A DNA stretch of 26,462 nucleotides from SAT2750 sp964476375 (GTDB lineage: Bacteria > Planctomycetota > Planctomycetia > Pirellulales > Pirellulaceae), in the NCBI GenBank assembly GCA_964476375.1, contig CAYYZW010000110.1:1-26462 (forward strand). The letters run 5' to 3'. Position 1 is the stretch's first letter. Each line of letters begins with the position of its first letter. A program made the position numbers and the translations under genes. Of this stretch, positions 23,829-26,462 are shown in pieces. A model generated the notes under the pieces. That model was given only the letters and a program-made list of their open reading frames with translations. It had not been told where the DNA came from and ran no database searches.

Positions 23829-24581
23829 ATGCGGCATAACACAAGCGCCTTGATCTACCTGGCACTGATGGCAGGTCTCGTCGGCTGCCAGAACGGCCCC
23901 GCCGGTCTCTGGAAGCCAGCCGCTGGAGGAGCGGATGCCACCCCGGGAAGCCGCCTGGTCGACCTGGATCAGGCAAACCAGAAACTCCACCGCCAGCTTG
24001 CCGAGGCCCGGCAGCTCCACCAGGCCACCGTGGACGAGCTGAAGCTTGTCAAGGAACAACTGGGAGAGACTGCCGACCAGCTCCGTTCCCAGGTCAGCGA
24101 TAACACGGAGTCCCCCGCGGCACCAACTATTCGTTCATCGGTCGGCCCCGACCGCCCCCCGGTCGTTCCGATCTCCGACCTGGTCGCCGTGGCCGACGGC
24201 GAAACCGTAAGGATCGAGATCCCGATCGGGCGTCTCTTCGACGAAGGCACCTCGGAGCTCTCCAGTGACGGCCTGGGACTCCTCGGGCAAGTGAACCAGG
24301 CTATCTCGCTGCATTATCCCAGGCAGTTCATTGCCATCGAGGGGCATACCGCCACCATGCAAATGCCCGGGACCGCTGGATCACTTCACCAGCAGACGGC
24401 GAACTGGAGCCTGGCGGTACTCTCCCGGCTTGTCGCCGGCGGAGCCAGCCCCCAGCAGCTTTTCACGGTCGCCCACGGCAGCAATCACCCTCGCTATTCC
24501 AGTGGCTCCCAGGAAGGCCGCACGGGCAACCAGAGGATAGAAGTGGTTATCTACCCGGACCAGGTCGGCAAGGATTCATGA
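23829..24581 (+). CDS. OmpA-like lipoprotein with degenerate peptidoglycan-binding site
   Basis: A 250-residue lipoprotein. Residues 1-19 are a signal peptide ending in the lipobox LVGC with Cys20. A heptad-like helical segment (about 40-85, DLDQANQKLHRQLAEARQL) suggests a coiled coil. The OmpA C-terminal domain follows (about 108-245), with IAIEGHTA and GNQRIEVVI. In OmpA the GHTD Asp and an Arg 15 residues on hold diaminopimelate. Here the first is Ala and the second, by alignment, is Ser, so the binding site seems lost. AGGA lies 7 bases before ATG 23829. Other in-frame ATGs upstream lack a ribosome-binding site. The last six bases overlap the convergent prepilin peptidase gene. Confidence 0.82.
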   Translation: MRHNTSALIYLALMAGLVGCQNGPAGLWKPAAGGADATPGSRLVDLDQANQKLHRQLAEARQLHQATVDELKLVKEQLGETADQLRSQVSDNTESPAAPTIRSSVGPDRPPVVPISDLVAVADGETVRIEIPIGRLFDEGTSELSSDGLGLLGQVNQAISLHYPRQFIAIEGHTATMQMPGTAGSLHQQTANWSLAVLSRLVAGGASPQQLFTVAHGSNHPRYSSGSQEGRTGNQRIEVVIYPDQVGKDS

Positions 24582-25826
24582 GCCGGCACCCCGGATCAAA
24601 CTCCAGGTAAACAGCATGCCTCCCATCAGGCAGACACCGGCGGCAAACAGTCCCGGAATGACCCAGCCCATGGCAAAGACATCCACCGCGTAGCCATGCC
24701 ACAAGCCTGGCCATGCCAGTATCACTCCCACCGTTGCCAGGCAGAGGTAGGGCCCGAATGCCATCTCTGTCTGGCGGGTCGTGACGAGTTGCAGGATCCC
24801 GACAACCACACCAGCCAGGGGTGCCAGGAAGAAAACAAGTACCGCTGGCTGCCATCCGACAAAGGCGCCGATCATGGCCAGTAGAGTCACGTCTCCAAAA
24901 CCCATCGCCTCGCGCCCCAGGGACCAGCGAGAAACAAGCCGCACTGTCCAGACCACCAGGCCTCCACCGGCGAGTCCCACGAGTGCCGTGAGCAGGCCGT
25001 GCCAGTAAATCCCGGAAAGACGCCATACCAGGAGGATCCCCACCCATCCGAGGATAGCGACCACGGCCAACCTCGTGGCCGCCGGCCTGGGCCAGCGGTC
25101 CCGGGTCGCCCGTAAACGGCGAGCGGGGCGGAGCATGCTGGCAAACAGGTAACGGATTCCCTTGACAACACCATGCCGACATGTACAGGTCTTGGGCATC
25201 AGGGCCATGCACCAGAGCCCGTGAATCGCCAGGGCATAGAGCAGGCCCCGGATACCAAACAGCCATGGTGGATCCAGCCCAGGTGTGGTCACAAGCAGGG
25301 GCTGCACCGACCCTTCAAGCACCACCGGCATCCGAGAGAGCGGGAATATGGCAGCAAGTACCAGGGCCAGCAGCGTCCCACTGATCGTGACCTGGTCTGG
25401 AATGGTCTGCTCATCCAGGTCAATAAAGGTCGCCACGGTCAACAATACCAACAGGCCACACCAGGTCACGATCCTGGGCAGGACCACCGTGCTCCAGTCG
25501 GAGGCCCCCAGGGTACCGGCCGGCAGAACCCGGTCGGTCGACACCCAGCAGCCGATTCCCGCAAAGCAGGCCACCATTGCCAGTTCCACCAGGGCCGGGC
25601 GCAGCCAGTAGCCAGGTCCATGCAACACCGACTCACGACGCAGGCCCAGCCAGCCAATCACCGGCAGGTAATCTGACCAGTGACGATCGGCAGCCTCCTT
25701 GGCAGGCGCTCTCCAGGGACCAATCGGCCGTGGCTTCCAGGCCAGGCCATAGATGGCCCGGTTCACCTGGGTGCCGAGTACAAGGCCAAGCAGGGCCATG
25801 CCAATGATCATTTCAGGATGGGCCAC
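24576..25826 (-). CDS. Prepilin peptidase (A24 family) with enlarged central region
   Basis: Prepilin peptidases are membrane aspartyl proteases that cut the leader of type IV pilins and type II secretion pseudopilins. The 416-residue product has many membrane helices and both catalytic Asp motifs: FIDLDEQTIPD (Asp136) and GFGDVTLL (Asp312). The N-terminal region keeps the family pattern around LPVIGWLGLR and LVELAM but lacks the two CxxC pairs of the methyltransferase-containing enzymes. The two Asp residues are about 176 apart instead of about 64, because of a large insertion with extra helices and a basic loop (PARRLRATRDRWPRP). The start is GTG 25826, with AAGGGGAG five bases upstream. 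It begins two bases after the aroK stop, so the two are coupled. Confidence 0.87.
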   Translation of the reverse strand: MAHPEMIIGMALLGLVLGTQVNRAIYGLAWKPRPIGPWRAPAKEAADRHWSDYLPVIGWLGLRRESVLHGPGYWLRPALVELAMVACFAGIGCWVSTDRVLPAGTLGASDWSTVVLPRIVTWCGLLVLLTVATFIDLDEQTIPDQVTISGTLLALVLAAIFPLSRMPVVLEGSVQPLLVTTPGLDPPWLFGIRGLLYALAIHGLWCMALMPKTCTCRHGVVKGIRYLFASMLRPARRLRATRDRWPRPAATRLAVVAILGWVGILLVWRLSGIYWHGLLTALVGLAGGGLVVWTVRLVSRWSLGREAMGFGDVTLLAMIGAFVGWQPAVLVFFLAPLAGVVVGILQLVTTRQTEMAFGPYLCLATVGVILAWPGLWHGYAVDVFAMGWVIPGLFAAGVCLMGGMLFTWSLIRGAGS

Positions 25827-25828
25827 GA

Positions 25829-26368
25829 TCACTCCCCTTCGCCACCTGGATCCCGGCAGCCAAACCAGGTGACAATCTCTCCGGCCACCTGGTCCGGGGT
25901 TCGCTGATCCGTGGAAACCACCAGGTCTGCACAATCACGGTAGACCGCGGAACGCTCCCTGACGAGGTGCTCCACTTCCTCCCTGCCTCCCCCGGCGACC
26001 AGGTCGGGGCGACGGGACAAGCTTGCCGGATCCCCCTGGAGCCGTTCCAGGATGGTATCCACCGTCGCGGTAAGCCAGACCACAGGCCCCGTTCCCTGCA
26101 GTCGTTCCCGGTTCTCCCGGCGGACGACCGCACCACCTCCGAGCGCCACCACATGGGCATCAAGCAGGCTGCATTGGCACAGTACCTGGGATTCCCTTTC
26201 CCGAAAATCCGTTTCTCCCAGGCGGGTGAATATTTCACTAATCGACATCCCCGCCTCCTCTTCCACCAGCTCGTCCGTATCGACGCTGGACCAGTCAAGC
26301 TGCCTGGCTACCAGGGCACCGACGGTCGACTTCCCTGTGGCCCGATAGCCTGTCAGGTAGATGTTCAT
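25829..26368 (-). CDS. aroK: Shikimate kinase
   Basis: Shikimate kinase phosphorylates shikimate at the 3-hydroxyl in chorismate synthesis. The 179-residue protein has the P-loop GYRATGKST (7-15), the substrate-binding Asp pair in SVDTDELVE, FRERES with the shikimate-contact Arg, and GGGAVVRR. The lid region (around RRPDLVAGG) is normal. The ATG at 26368 has GGTGAG about seven bases upstream. No other aro gene is in the window. The stop is two bases before the prepilin peptidase start, an unexpected partner for a housekeeping enzyme. Confidence 0.95.
   Translation of the reverse strand: MNIYLTGYRATGKSTVGALVARQLDWSSVDTDELVEEEAGMSISEIFTRLGETDFRERESQVLCQCSLLDAHVVALGGGAVVRRENRERLQGTGPVVWLTATVDTILERLQGDPASLSRRPDLVAGGGREEVEHLVRERSAVYRDCADLVVSTDQRTPDQVAGEIVTWFGCRDPGGEGE
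25832..25839 (-). promoter_or_regulatory. Shine-Dalgarno that sets the prepilin peptidase start
   Basis: AAGGGGAG, inside the last codons of aroK, lies five bases before GTG 25826. It favours this GTG over another GTG at 25832 that overlaps the aroK stop and lacks proper spacing, and over an ATG at 25811. Confidence 0.55.
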
Positions 26369-26462
26369 GGCTTTCTCACCGGGAAGGTCTGGCCGATTTC
26401 ATTATATGCATCCGCTCGGAAAGGGCCTCGTTTAACGGCGAACCGCTCCGATCACTTCTTTC
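26369..26462. other. Right edge of window, upstream of aroK
   Basis: These 94 bases hold no gene I can support. They should include the aroK promoter on the minus strand, but no clear -35/-10 pair is visible. Confidence 0.4.

Overview
The window is GC-rich bacterial chromosome and looks planctomycetal. This rests on the gene mix and on the shape of the ATP synthase genes, not on a marker gene. Subunit a has a long soluble N-terminus, subunit b has a signal peptide, and the neighbours include a Ser/Thr kinase, a DUF4912 protein and a YfhO-type membrane protein. No mobile element, CRISPR array, rRNA or phage gene is visible.

Left part (1-7411). A minus-strand tRNA-Glu(CTC) ends in a clear hairpin terminator. 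Two minus-strand genes follow: a small membrane-anchored protein and a phytanoyl-CoA-dioxygenase-like oxygenase. A divergent plus-strand pair encodes a four-helix membrane protein and a PlsC-like acyltransferase. The acyltransferase meets a membrane-anchored Ser/Thr kinase end to end. Upstream of the kinase on the minus strand are larE, apparently starting at CTG, and a Rho_N/DUF4912 protein, apparently starting at TTG. A gene-free stretch of about 730 bases separates this group from the atp genes. It holds two adjacent hairpins, an AT-rich patch and a good promoter for the atp operon.

Centre (8159-18754). This is an F-type ATP synthase operon in the order atpZ-like, atpI-like, atpB, atpF, atpH, atpA, atpG, atpD, atpC, followed by a very large YfhO-type membrane protein. 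The c-subunit gene (atpE), normally between atpB and atpF, is absent: only 9 bases separate those two genes. Subunits a and b both carry unusual N-terminal additions.

Right part (18751-26462). Minus-strand genes are serine acetyltransferase (tail overlapping the YfhO gene), a divergent EF-G with Tyr in place of the catalytic His, hisA, hisH, a prepilin peptidase with a large insertion between its catalytic Asp residues, and shikimate kinase (aroK). One plus-strand gene encodes an OmpA-like lipoprotein. Histidine, shikimate and cysteine biosynthesis are thus represented by single genes or a pair rather than full operons.

The features most worth a second look are the missing atpE, the altered a and b subunits, the non-AUG start of larE, the tandem hairpins before the DUF4912 gene, the Tyr-type EF-G, the OmpA domain lacking both peptidoglycan-contact residues, and the enlarged prepilin peptidase. 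I did not find a clearly new multi-gene system.
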